From assembly GCF_000146345.1 (NCBI RefSeq), contig NZ_GL397071.1:710049-774048 (forward strand): a DNA stretch of 64,000 nt, written 5' to 3'. Source of the DNA: Peptoniphilus duerdenii ATCC BAA-1640 (GTDB lineage Bacteria; Bacillota; Clostridia; Tissierellales; Peptoniphilaceae). Position numbers and translations under genes: made by a program. The notes beneath the pieces are model-generated. The model saw only the letters and a list, made by a program, of their open reading frames with translations. It did no database searches and had not been told where the DNA came from. How positions within the stretch are numbered: the stretch's first letter is position 1; every line of letters starts with the position of its first letter. This document shows positions 51,486 to 60,050 of this stretch, piece by piece.

Positions 51486-54400
51486 ATGAAAAATGATGGC
51501 CTAAAGAAAGATACTTTTAGGGAAATTAAAAAGACATTTTCAAAATTCATATCAATTATACTTATAGTTGGACTAGGTGTCTTCGTTTTTGTAGGCCTAA
51601 TTACCACAGGACCAACCATGAGGGATACCTTTGAAAAATTTGTAAAGGATTCAAACTTACAAGATCTCATGGTATATTCTCCAATGGGTCTTAAGAAGAA
51701 GGACCTGGACATTATCGAAGGACAAGAGAATATTTCCAAGATTCAAATAGATTACGACGAAGATCTCATAATAGATGGGACGGATTTTGGGATAAAAGTT
51801 TTGTCAAATCCTATAAATATTTCAAAACATCTCTTAACTAAGGGAAGAAATGTCGAATCTGAAGATGAGATCGTCCTCGATAGAAATCTTGAAAAAGAAG
51901 GATATGAAATTGGAGACACGATCAATTTTAGAAAAGAAATCGACAAATTTGGCACTGGAGTAGATGAAAAAGATTCTTTAAAGAGGTATAGCTTCAAAAT
52001 TGTCGGCTTTACAGAATGTATGGAATACGCTCAAGATGCTATGCGTGGATCCTCAAGGAGAGGTCTGGGAACACTAAAGGGATTTGGTTTTATCGACAAG
52101 AGTAATTTCAATAGCGACCCGACCATTGCAAGAATTATCCTAGAGGACACATCTGGGCTAAAGACTGCCAGCAAAAAATATAAAAATATTATAAAACCTG
52201 CTGCCGACAGTTTGGAAATAGATTTGAAATTCAGACCGGAAGAACGCCTCGACTCTTTGAAAGCAGACATAGAAGGCAAGATTGTCGACGGAGAAGAAAA
52301 GATTGAAGACGCGAAGATAAAACTCTTAGACGGAAAAAATAAACTGGACGAAGGTAAGGAAGCCTTAGAAAAAGGAGAGAGGGACTACCAAAAGGGATAC
52401 AAGGAATACGAAACTGAAATCTCCAAAGGTAGAGAGAAACTCGATGATTCCAAGAAAAAACTTGACGATGGCAAGGCTGAAATAGATGAAAATGACAAGA
52501 AGTTAAAAGACGCAAAAGAAAAACTTGACGACGGAAAGAAAGAACTCGACGACGGCAAAAACGAATATGAAAAAGGAAAAGAAGAGTTCATAACAGGAGA
52601 AGCTAAGCTAAAAGCAGCTAAAGAACTACTTGATACCACGAAGGTTGAACTGGATAAAGGAAAATTAAAACTCGAAGAAGGCAGAAGAAAACTTGAAGAA
52701 AATGGCAAAAAACTTCAAGATGGAAAAGCTGAACTGGATGAAAACGAAAAGAAACTTGCAGAAGGTGAAAAGAAGTTCCAAGATGGACTAGCTGATCTTC
52801 AGATAGCAACTGGCACAAAGGGTCTAAGCCTAGACGGAACAGCTCAACGAATTGATGACATGGATAAACTCCTCGACTCTGCAATAAAAGCTTCACAGGA
52901 CATGGACGATGCAGATAAAGCCATAGCAGATGCAAAGGCTGGAGTTGAAGAAGCGAAGGCTAAGAGGGATGATCTTGAAAAAGATATTGCAAACTTGGAA
53001 TCACAAATCGCATCAGGAACTCTCACAGAAGAAGAGAAGAAACAGAAACAAGAAGTGTTGGATGCTGCGAAGAAACAGAAAGAAATCCTAGACGATGTCA
53101 TTAAATCCGGCGAAGAAAATATAAATAAATTAGAAGATAATAAATTACAACTAATTCTAATTGGAAAGGCGCTTAAACAATATTTTCCAACCATAGGAAA
53201 CATAGATGAAGCTAAGTTAAAAGAACTTAAGACCCAGATGGCACAAGCAAAAGAAGGGATTGCAAAACTTCAAGAAGCAAGGGCACAGCTAGATGACGGG
53301 CGTAAGAAATTAGACGAAGGAAAAGTTAAGTATGAAGCTGGAATGGAAGAGTTTAAGAGAGGAATCGAAACCTTCCAAGAAGGAGAGAGAGAATATTTAG
53401 AAAATCTAGCCAAGTACAACGAAGGTCTTAAAAAGTATGAAGACGGCATGAAGGAACTGGAAGGCAACAGAGGTAAACTCGAAGATGCCAAGAGAAAACT
53501 ACAAGAAGGACAAGCGGAATACGAAAAAGGCTTAAAAGAATACAACGACGGCAAAGCAAAGATAGAATCAGCCAAAACTCTTTACGAAGAAGGAATCAAA
53601 TCCTACAAAGAAGGAGAAGAAACCTTCAACAAAGAAAAGATTAAAGGCGAAAACAAATTAAAAGATGCAAAATCAAAATTAAATAAGGCGAGAAGAGATC
53701 TCTCCACCGGCGAAAAAGAATACGAAGAAAATAAACTTACCGCAGACGACAAGATAAAAGAGGCAGAAAAAGATATAGAAAAGGCTAAGGATGTCTTAAA
53801 GATACTTGGAGCTACAGAGTACACAGTTGAACCGAGATATTTAAACCAAGGAATAAACACCTACCTCGACTACGCAGCTAGGGTGGACATGCTTTCGATG
53901 ATCTTCCCAGTATTTTTCTTTATGATTTCAATGCTTGTGTGCTGGACAACCATGACGAGAATGGTAGAAGAAAATAGAATAAATATCGGCACATACAAAG
54001 CCCTAGGATTTAGTGATATAGACATAGCAAAGAAATATTTATTCTATGGAGAAACCTCAGCGTTTATCGGCGGAATCATAGGATTACTTCTAGGATCACT
54101 ATTTTTAACCAATGTCATAGGAAACGCCTACTCCACAGACACAATCTTTATGGATAATCTTTTAATAAAGATCTATCCGATGAGAAGTCTTCTTGCACTA
54201 GTAGCAGGACTACTATCCACAGGACTTACTGCAGGTCTAACCCTTAAAAAATCACTTAAAAATAACGCTGCCACACTTCTTCGTGGAATCCCACCTAAAG
54301 AAGGCACGAGGATTTTGATCGAAAGAATAACTCCGCTTTGGAAGAGGATGACATTCTTGCAAAAGGTAACTGCAAGAAATATATTCCGTTACAAAAATAG

Positions 54401-55487
54401 AATGATAATGACCATCCTTGGAATAATGGGATGTAGCGCATTATTAATCCTTGGATTTGGAATTGAAGGATCTGTAAGTGGAATAAAGGACAAACAGTTT
54501 AGTGAAATTATGAAGTTCGACCTTGGAATAATCTACGACAGAAATATCGACAAGGAAGAATACGAAGACTTCAGCCAAAAAATCGACAGCATCGAAGGAA
54601 TAAAAGAAGAAGATTCATTTATAATCAAGAATTTCAAAGCGAAATTTAAAGAGATAGATCAAAACATATCCCTATTCGTTCCAGAAAGCACAGACCACTT
54701 AGAAGACTATATAAACTTACGAAATAGATGGACAGGAAAAAATATTGAGCTTCCAGAAAAGGGTGCAGTCATCTCAGAAAAGATTGCAAAACTTTTGAAA
54801 GTAAAAGTGGGAGATTTAATCGAAGTAAAAGATGAACATGGTGAGGTTTATAAAGTTCAAGTGGCAGAAATATCAGAAATGTATATAGGTCACTTCATAT
54901 TTATGAATAGAGACTATTATGAAAAAGTCTTCGGAAAAGAATATGAATCCAACGCAAGACTCATAAAATTAACAGATAAGAAGATGAATGACAGCGTAGT
55001 ATCAAAACTTATGGATTACAAAGTAACCTTGGGCACCATGGATGTATCTACCATGGAAAAGATCCTCGATAACTTTATGTATTCAATAATGCTAGTGGTA
55101 CTAATCATAATCGTCGCATCATCTATGCTCGCAGTGGTGGTGCTATACAATCTTACGAATATAAATATCGAAGAGAGAATGAGAGAAATCTCCACCATCA
55201 AAGTTCTGGGATTCTATCCAAAAGAAGTTACAGAGTATATCTATAGAGAGACACTATCTCTAACAGTAATGGGAATAATCGTTGGAATGGTGGTAGGAAA
55301 GATACTCCACTACGGAGTTTTGCAAGTAGTAGTTCCATATAATGCTATGCTAGATCCAAAATTGGTAGTGAGATCATACTTCCTATCAGCAGCGATAACC
55401 ATAATAGTAACACTATCAATCATGATGGTATTCCACAAAAAACTTCAAAAAGTAGATATGGTAAGTGCATTAAAGGCACAGGATTAA
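51486..55487 (+). CDS. FtsX-like ABC permease with a giant heptad coiled coil
   Basis: A 1333-residue membrane protein. Helix 1 is at about 20-42. An extracellular domain of MacB-PCD type follows (about 45-260). Residues about 265-775 are almost entirely seven-residue repeats of the type KLDDGKK or ELDDGKN, with a Gly at a fixed place, interrupted by a normal charged segment at about 440-590. The first FtsX domain (three helices) is at about 800-925, a second extracellular domain at about 985-1190, and the second FtsX domain at about 1195-1325. This is the YhgE/YxdM style of wide-reaching permease. The ATPase upstream is its partner. Possible roles are lipid, peptide or wall-precursor handling; the cargo is unknown. 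Confidence 0.92.
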   Translation: MKNDGLKKDTFREIKKTFSKFISIILIVGLGVFVFVGLITTGPTMRDTFEKFVKDSNLQDLMVYSPMGLKKKDLDIIEGQENISKIQIDYDEDLIIDGTDFGIKVLSNPINISKHLLTKGRNVESEDEIVLDRNLEKEGYEIGDTINFRKEIDKFGTGVDEKDSLKRYSFKIVGFTECMEYAQDAMRGSSRRGLGTLKGFGFIDKSNFNSDPTIARIILEDTSGLKTASKKYKNIIKPAADSLEIDLKFRPEERLDSLKADIEGKIVDGEEKIEDAKIKLLDGKNKLDEGKEALEKGERDYQKGYKEYETEISKGREKLDDSKKKLDDGKAEIDENDKKLKDAKEKLDDGKKELDDGKNEYEKGKEEFITGEAKLKAAKELLDTTKVELDKGKLKLEEGRRKLEENGKKLQDGKAELDENEKKLAEGEKKFQDGLADLQIATGTKGLSLDGTAQRIDDMDKLLDSAIKASQDMDDADKAIADAKAGVEEAKAKRDDLEKDIANLESQIASGTLTEEEKKQKQEVLDAAKKQKEILDDVIKSGEENINKLEDNKLQLILIGKALKQYFPTIGNIDEAKLKELKTQMAQAKEGIAKLQEARAQLDDGRKKLDEGKVKYEAGMEEFKRGIETFQEGEREYLENLAKYNEGLKKYEDGMKELEGNRGKLEDAKRKLQEGQAEYEKGLKEYNDGKAKIESAKTLYEEGIKSYKEGEETFNKEKIKGENKLKDAKSKLNKARRDLSTGEKEYEENKLTADDKIKEAEKDIEKAKDVLKILGATEYTVEPRYLNQGINTYLDYAARVDMLSMIFPVFFFMISMLVCWTTMTRMVEENRINIGTYKALGFSDIDIAKKYLFYGETSAFIGGIIGLLLGSLFLTNVIGNAYSTDTIFMDNLLIKIYPMRSLLALVAGLLSTGLTAGLTLKKSLKNNAATLLRGIPPKEGTRILIERITPLWKRMTFLQKVTARNIFRYKNRMIMTILGIMGCSALLILGFGIEGSVSGIKDKQFSEIMKFDLGIIYDRNIDKEEYEDFSQKIDSIEGIKEEDSFIIKNFKAKFKEIDQNISLFVPESTDHLEDYINLRNRWTGKNIELPEKGAVISEKIAKLLKVKVGDLIEVKDEHGEVYKVQVAEISEMYIGHFIFMNRDYYEKVFGKEYESNARLIKLTDKKMNDSVVSKLMDYKVTLGTMDVSTMEKILDNFMYSIMLVVLIIIVASSMLAVVVLYNLTNINIEERMREISTIKVLGFYPKEVTEYIYRETLSLTVMGIIVGMVVGKILHYGVLQVVVPYNAMLDPKLVVRSYFLSAAITIIVTLSIMMVFHKKLQKVDMVSALKAQD

Positions 55488-55494
55488 AAAAATA

Positions 55495-55521
55495 AATGGT
55501 CACAGAAGTGGCCATTTTTTA
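55495..55521 (+). terminator. Terminator of the ABC/cupin/FtsX operon
   Basis: AATGGTCAC / GTGGCCATT (one G-U) with an AGAA loop and a T run. Confidence 0.9.
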
Positions 55522-55535
55522 TTGAGATATTTAAT

Positions 55536-55886
55536 TTAAATCAGATTGAAAAAAATAAAAATTAAAATTGAAATTAAAAAAGTAAGAGGGTTAGGCACAG
55601 CTAAAAATAGGGTTAGAATCATTAGTAGCCCGATAAAATCTCTGTTTTTTCTTTCCGATTTTATAGATTTATAGTCGGAATAATTAATAGATAGAAGTAC
55701 AAAATCTTCTTTTGAATTTAATTTGTAGTAATTGTTGTCAAAATAGATTACATACTTTGAGTAGTCCTTGTTTGAAACTTTTACAAAGTTAGAATAATTA
55801 ATGTATTCTTCGATGTAGGATCTGTCTTCTTTTTTAAGAACAGAAGAAATTTTATTTTCGCCATCTATAAAAAATGAAATAACCAT
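55536..55886 (-). CDS. Small protein with C-terminal membrane helices, unknown function
   Basis: A 116-residue protein. Residues 1-80 are soluble, with many Tyr, Asn, Lys and Ser and strand-forming pieces (YVIYFDNNYYKLNSKEDFV). Residues 83-115 are two short hydrophobic helices. A GGAAGGTGG site precedes the ATG. I do not recognise a family. It stands alone, divergent from the stalk-domain lipoprotein. Confidence 0.65.
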   Translation of the reverse strand: MVISFFIDGENKISSVLKKEDRSYIEEYINYSNFVKVSNKDYSKYVIYFDNNYYKLNSKEDFVLLSINYSDYKSIKSERKNRDFIGLLMILTLFLAVPNPLTFLISILIFIFFNLI

Positions 55887-56071
55887 AACCCACCTTCCAT
55901 TATCATTAACTTAATAATATACCTTTCTAATTGATAATAAAAGACCAATAAGAGATAATACAGTTATCAATTAGAAAAAGAAAATTATCAAAAACAAATG
56001 GCTTAAATTGTAAACAAATTGTAAATTGAATAGATAAAGGATATCTGTTACCATAAACGTAGAGGTGAATT

Positions 56072-57457
56072 ATGAAAAAAATAATTACAGCAGTTGTACT
56101 TTCACTGCTAATGATTTTAAGTGCATGCAGCCCTGCATCACTTTCATACTTAGACCAAGTTTCAAAGACAACAAAATGGACTAAGTACACACAAGAAGGC
56201 AAAATAACAGTTAAGATTGACGGAAAAGACGAAAAAGGAAACAAAATCAACGCAGAAATTCCTATCGAAATCAAATCTGTAAACGACAACATGAAGGCAA
56301 AAGTTGACCTTAAATACGGTCTTAAATCCTTCAAAGAAAATCTAGCTAAAACTGAAGGAAAAGAAGTTTTAGATGGAATCGAAATTCCAGATGAAATAGC
56401 TTTAACAGTATTCACAGATGGAACTAAATTCATGGTTAAGAAATCACAAATACTTGACCTTGCAAAGAATTTTGCACCAGGAGCATTAAAAGACGTAAAA
56501 GAAGAATATGTAGGACTTGAAGCAGCAAAAACAAAAGAAGACGTACAAACAGAAAAGATTCAAGCATACGTTCAATCTGAAGAATTCAAAGCCGACATGA
56601 TTAAGCTAGTAAAAGATGGACTAGACGGATTCAAAGCTGCAAAGGAAATGAAGGTAGAAAAAAATACCTACACCTATGAAGCTAACATGGAAGATGCTGT
56701 AAAAGACATCGCAGGAGCAATGGAAAATATCGCTAAGAATAAAGATAAAATCGCTCCAACTCTTGCAGATATGGCAAACAAGATGGGCTTCAAAGAAGTA
56801 ACTGCAGATAAAGTAAAAGCTGAACTAGCTAAGATAGATGCAAAATCATTAAATGAATCAATAAAATCTGAAAAAGATTTAAAAGATGCAAAATTCAAAT
56901 TCCAAACTACATTTGGCGAAGATTCAATGGAACAAAACCTATCATGCAAATTTAATCTTGATAAGGTAGGAGTAATCTCAGTTGAATCAAATGCAAAGAC
57001 AGTAAAAGATGATAAAGTAAAGGTAGAGCTTCCAAAAGATGCAAAGATATTTACACAAGAAGAACTATTTGGAACACTTGGAACAAATGTAGGCCCTATG
57101 TTCTTAGTAACACTTAACGATGACGTTGTAGTATTTGAAGATGCAGAACCATTCGTTATGGAAAACAGAACCTTTGTACCATTTAGAGCAATCCTTGAAA
57201 AAGCAGGAGCAAAAGTTGAATGGGATAAAGAATCTAAGAAAGTAACAGCAGAACTAGATGGCAAAAAAGTTGAAATGACTATTGGAAATAAAACTATCCT
57301 AGTAGATGGAAAAGAAGTTGAACTAGACGTAGCACCAATGATTAAAGACAACAGAACTTATATTCCACTAAGAGGAGCATTCGAAGGATTAGGATTCAAA
57401 GTTGAATTCGAAAAGGATGACAATCTATATTCAATAGACATGAAAAAAGAAAAATAA
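56072..57457 (+). CDS. Lipoprotein with copper-amine-oxidase-type stalk domain
   Basis: A 461-residue lipoprotein with lipobox LSAC (Cys 19). Residues about 25-340 are Lys/Glu-rich helices and strands without a known motif. From about 345 to the end is a copper amine oxidase N-terminal domain in two halves (NRTFVPFRAILEKAGAKVEW and IKDNRTYIPLRGAFEGLG). It is a partner in style to the 44942 protein, but membrane-anchored. It is probably an envelope protein of unknown function. GAGGTG precedes the ATG. Confidence 0.85.
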   Translation: MKKIITAVVLSLLMILSACSPASLSYLDQVSKTTKWTKYTQEGKITVKIDGKDEKGNKINAEIPIEIKSVNDNMKAKVDLKYGLKSFKENLAKTEGKEVLDGIEIPDEIALTVFTDGTKFMVKKSQILDLAKNFAPGALKDVKEEYVGLEAAKTKEDVQTEKIQAYVQSEEFKADMIKLVKDGLDGFKAAKEMKVEKNTYTYEANMEDAVKDIAGAMENIAKNKDKIAPTLADMANKMGFKEVTADKVKAELAKIDAKSLNESIKSEKDLKDAKFKFQTTFGEDSMEQNLSCKFNLDKVGVISVESNAKTVKDDKVKVELPKDAKIFTQEELFGTLGTNVGPMFLVTLNDDVVVFEDAEPFVMENRTFVPFRAILEKAGAKVEWDKESKKVTAELDGKKVEMTIGNKTILVDGKEVELDVAPMIKDNRTYIPLRGAFEGLGFKVEFEKDDNLYSIDMKKEK

Positions 57458-57471
57458 TTAGAGATTATTTA

Positions 57472-57500
57472 AAATCCTTGGGAAACCAGGGATTTTTTTA
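57472..57500 (+). terminator. Terminator after the stalk-domain lipoprotein gene
   Basis: AAATCCTTGG / CCAGGGATTT (one G-U), GAAA loop, T run. Confidence 0.9.
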
Positions 57501-57605
57501 TTTGGATGGGGAAGATGTCATCTTTAAATGAAATTAAAAAGTAATAGAAACAGAAGAATCTGGTCTATATTTAACTTAACCTATCCAAATATTTTTTCAA
57601 AAATC

Positions 57606-57690
57606 TCCCAACTACAGTCACCCTGAGCGAAGACGGCGTAGCCGTCGTAGTCGAATGGGTATAACCTTGTTGAGGTCATGTACTGATGAT
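57606..57690 (+). repeat. Structured intergenic repeat type 1, copy D
   Basis: Long form: CCCAACTACAGTCACCCTGA, GCGA, inner hairpin GACGGC/GCCGTC, AGTCGAATGGGTATAACC, then a right arm TTGAGGTCATGTACTGATGA shared with copy B. The gene-free stretch 57501-57979 holds copies D, E and F and a short piece of repeat type 2 (TATAGATTCCATTT near 57730); no coding region was seen in it. Confidence 0.85.
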
Positions 57691-57754
57691 TAATTTTCTA
57701 AAATGTTTTACTCAAACTGTGATAATTGTTATAGATTCCATTTGCCGTAGTTGT

Positions 57755-57826
57755 TCTTCAGAAGTTATACCCGTTCGACTCCAGAGCCTTGCTGCTCTTC
57801 CGCTCAGGGTGACTGCAGTTGGGAAG
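57755..57826 (-). repeat. Structured intergenic repeat type 1, copy E
   Basis: Long form in reverse orientation: TTCAGAAGTTATACCCGTTC, GACT, inner hairpin AGAGC/GCTCT, then CGCTCAGGGTGACTG and CAGTTGGGAA. It is closest to copy C. Confidence 0.85.
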
Positions 57827-57838
57827 GATTTTGTGTTG

Positions 57839-57867
57839 AGCTCGAATGACTCTCAGGATGACCAGTT
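57839..57867 (-). repeat. Structured intergenic repeat type 1, copy F (degenerate short form)
   Basis: Reverse strand reads AACTGGTCATCCTGAGAGTC then ATTCGAGC. It matches the left half of copy A (AACTAGTCATCCTGAGCGAA) but has lost the inner hairpin. Confidence 0.6.
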
Positions 57868-57978
57868 GAAAGAATTGTACCTATATTTGCATTATTGATA
57901 TTTATCTGTATAAATTTAGATAAAATGAAAATATTTCAAGAAGTCCTAAGTTTTAAATCTAAAAGCACAAAATTCCCA

Positions 57979-58003
57979 ACAAAAAAAGCGGCGGATGCCG
58001 CTT
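57979..58003 (-). terminator. Terminator after the D-2-hydroxyacid dehydrogenase gene
   Basis: On the minus strand AAGCGGC / GCCGCTT with a four-base loop and seven T in total. Confidence 0.88.
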
Positions 58004-58009
58004 AATATT

Positions 58010-58960
58010 TTAATATCCTTTTTCGAAATCAACTATATTTATTAGTTCTTCTTTTTCTTTTAATCTCTTTAGATTTTCCGCTGCTGATCTTGCTCTTCTT
58101 CTAAGGAAGTCTTCTGATGCGTCAGAGGTGTGTGGAGTGATGTAGATATTTTCTAGATCCCAAAGTTTGGATTTTTCATCTAGTGGTTCTTTAAATACTA
58201 CATCTAGTGCTGCTGCTTTTAGATGGTTTGATTTAAGGGCATCGAACAATGCTTCTTCATCCACCACTGTGCCACGGCTGATATTTATAAATGATGATCC
58301 TTTTTTCATATTGGCAAAAAACTTACTATCTAAACTCTTATAAGTTTTTTCTGTTGTTGGAAGAAATGATACCACATAGTCCATCTTTGGTAGCACTTTT
58401 TCTAAATCTTCGTTTTTAACTATTTCATCGAAGCCTTCCACTTTTCTTCCGCTGGTGTTTACTCCTGTGATGGTCTTTACAAATGGTTTTAGCCTTACTA
58501 GTGTTTCTTTTGCGATAGCTCCTGTTCCTAAAAACAATGCGTGTTTATCATAGAGGGTGCCTGTTCCTTCGAGCCTTTTCCAAATGTGATGCTTTTGTTG
58601 CTCTAGATATTTTTTATTTTGTTTTTCTATTTGCAAGATATTGTAGACAATCCATTCTGCTATCGGTTCGCTATATGCGCCGTGGTTGTTGCAGAGGATG
58701 ATGCCTTTTTCCTTTATATATTCAAAATCCATGTAGTCGATACCAACTGAGTATAGAAATATATATTTTAGATTTTTAAATTCTTTTAGTTTTTCTCTAT
58801 TTAAAAGTTTGAACTCCATTCCTCCGCAGATGATGTCTACGTCATTAGGATAGTTTCCTGATTTTATGTCCGAGTTTGTCACGTGGTAGGTATCGTATCC
58901 CAGATCTTTTCCATATTCTGCCAATTCTTTTAATTTGTCGTTAAATATTAATGCTTTCAT
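58010..58960 (-). CDS. NAD(P)-dependent D-2-hydroxyacid dehydrogenase
   Basis: A 316-residue oxidoreductase of the D-2-hydroxyacid dehydrogenase family (lactate, glycerate or similar 2-hydroxyacids to 2-oxoacids). The nucleotide-binding loop is LGTGAIAKETL near 143-153, then NISRGTVVDEEAL (catalytic Arg near 228), ALDVVFKEPLDE (Glu near 256) and ITPHTSDAS (His near 276). The substrate cannot be read. GGAG lies before the ATG. The upstream hydrolase gene ends one base before it. Confidence 0.9.
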   Translation of the reverse strand: MKALIFNDKLKELAEYGKDLGYDTYHVTNSDIKSGNYPNDVDIICGGMEFKLLNREKLKEFKNLKYIFLYSVGIDYMDFEYIKEKGIILCNNHGAYSEPIAEWIVYNILQIEKQNKKYLEQQKHHIWKRLEGTGTLYDKHALFLGTGAIAKETLVRLKPFVKTITGVNTSGRKVEGFDEIVKNEDLEKVLPKMDYVVSFLPTTEKTYKSLDSKFFANMKKGSSFINISRGTVVDEEALFDALKSNHLKAAALDVVFKEPLDEKSKLWDLENIYITPHTSDASEDFLRRRARSAAENLKRLKEKEELINIVDFEKGY

Positions 58961-58961
58961 C

Positions 58962-59825
58962 TTAGTTCTCCAAAAATTTATTTACTTCTTCTGATATCTC
59001 TTTCGCGTGAGTTAACACCATGCCGTGGTCGTAGCCTGGTATTATTTTAAGGGTACTGCTGTCTTTGAAAAATTCATAGGTTTCTTCAATCTTTTCTAGC
59101 CTTACCACCTTATCTTCTGAGCCGTGTAAAAATAATTTCTTTATTTTGGGTACAGTTTCGCCTTTATATGTGTAGCTCATGATGGCTTTGTTGATATCCA
59201 TCGGATCTCTCTGTTTGAGGGCGAGCTTGGTGCTTCTCTCCAATGTGTGGTGATCGTGCTTTTCGTTAAAGACATACCTCTTTAGCATATGTCTCATGCT
59301 TTCTCTGGTGAAGGAGCTTTCGTAGCTTGGTTTTAGACTGTATAGTTTTCTAAGCTCTTCTTGGTAGACAGTGATGCCATTCATGATTTCTGTCGGAATA
59401 TTCGTTAAGTGCATAGTGTCTAAGAAACTTTTGTAGTTGTCGTCCAATCGATTTACTCCGTTTATTCCCATTGCGGATATAAATATGGCGTGGTCGATAT
59501 TTTCTTCCAGTCTAGTTTTGAAAAGTTCGTAGATTATTGCGCCGCCCATGGACCATCCGAGGATGTCGAATTTTTTAATTCCAAATGATTTAATAAATCT
59601 ATAGCACACCCAGGCTAGTTGATCTATGCTGTAGTAAAAATAGTTAAAACTTGAATCGCCAAATCCTGGTAGGTCAAAGGCGATTATTCTTCTTTCTCCC
59701 AAATATTTTTCTATATTGTAAAAACATTCCTTTGCAGTCATGTTTCCGTGTATTAAAAAAATTACAGGAGCGTCTTTTTGATTGTCATCGTAGGCAATTT
59801 CTTCGCCTAGAATTTCTCTTTTCAT
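58962..59825 (-). CDS. Alpha/beta hydrolase
   Basis: A 287-residue alpha/beta hydrolase. It has IHGNMTAKECF (oxyanion side), LGWSMGGAI (nucleophile Ser near residue 106), HGSEDKVVR (acid) and GYDHGMVL (His). It is in the class of esterases, C-C hydrolases and lipases; the substrate is unknown. TAGGAGG just before ATG 59825 sets the start; a longer start at 59849 lies upstream of that site. It is the first gene of a two-gene unit with the dehydrogenase. Confidence 0.85.
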   Translation of the reverse strand: MKREILGEEIAYDDNQKDAPVIFLIHGNMTAKECFYNIEKYLGERRIIAFDLPGFGDSSFNYFYYSIDQLAWVCYRFIKSFGIKKFDILGWSMGGAIIYELFKTRLEENIDHAIFISAMGINGVNRLDDNYKSFLDTMHLTNIPTEIMNGITVYQEELRKLYSLKPSYESSFTRESMRHMLKRYVFNEKHDHHTLERSTKLALKQRDPMDINKAIMSYTYKGETVPKIKKLFLHGSEDKVVRLEKIEETYEFFKDSSTLKIIPGYDHGMVLTHAKEISEEVNKFLEN

Positions 59826-59995
59826 ATAACCTCCTAATTTATAAACCAATTATATTATATATTAAAATCTAAATTTTATCATTATATAGATTTATCCTGT
59901 TACTAAATTAATATTTATGTACTCAAATATGTGTATCTTTTAAGATGAATTTATGGATTTTATGCCATCTAAAGGTTACGAAACATAAACAAACC

Positions 59996-60024
59996 TTTAA
60001 ATATAGCGATATTTATTATATAAT
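59996..60024 (+). promoter_or_regulatory. Promoter of the zinc-finger/SH3 gene
   Basis: TTTAAA (59996-60001), 17 bases, TATAAT (60019-60024), 27 bases before the ATG at 60051. The -35 box is poor. Confidence 0.55.
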
Positions 60025-60050
60025 ATTTACAAGATACGAAGGAGGCATTG

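Noticed and set aside
52231-53860. Chain of open frames on the minus strand opposite the heptad array
   Set aside because: They are Ser/Phe/Leu-rich mirror images of the Lys/Glu/Asp repeat and have no ribosome binding sites.
57686-57898. Open frame of 70 codons on the plus strand in the repeat cluster
   Set aside because: It runs through copies E and F of the repeat, has no ribosome binding site and no protein-like pattern; it is a by-product of the repeat sequence.
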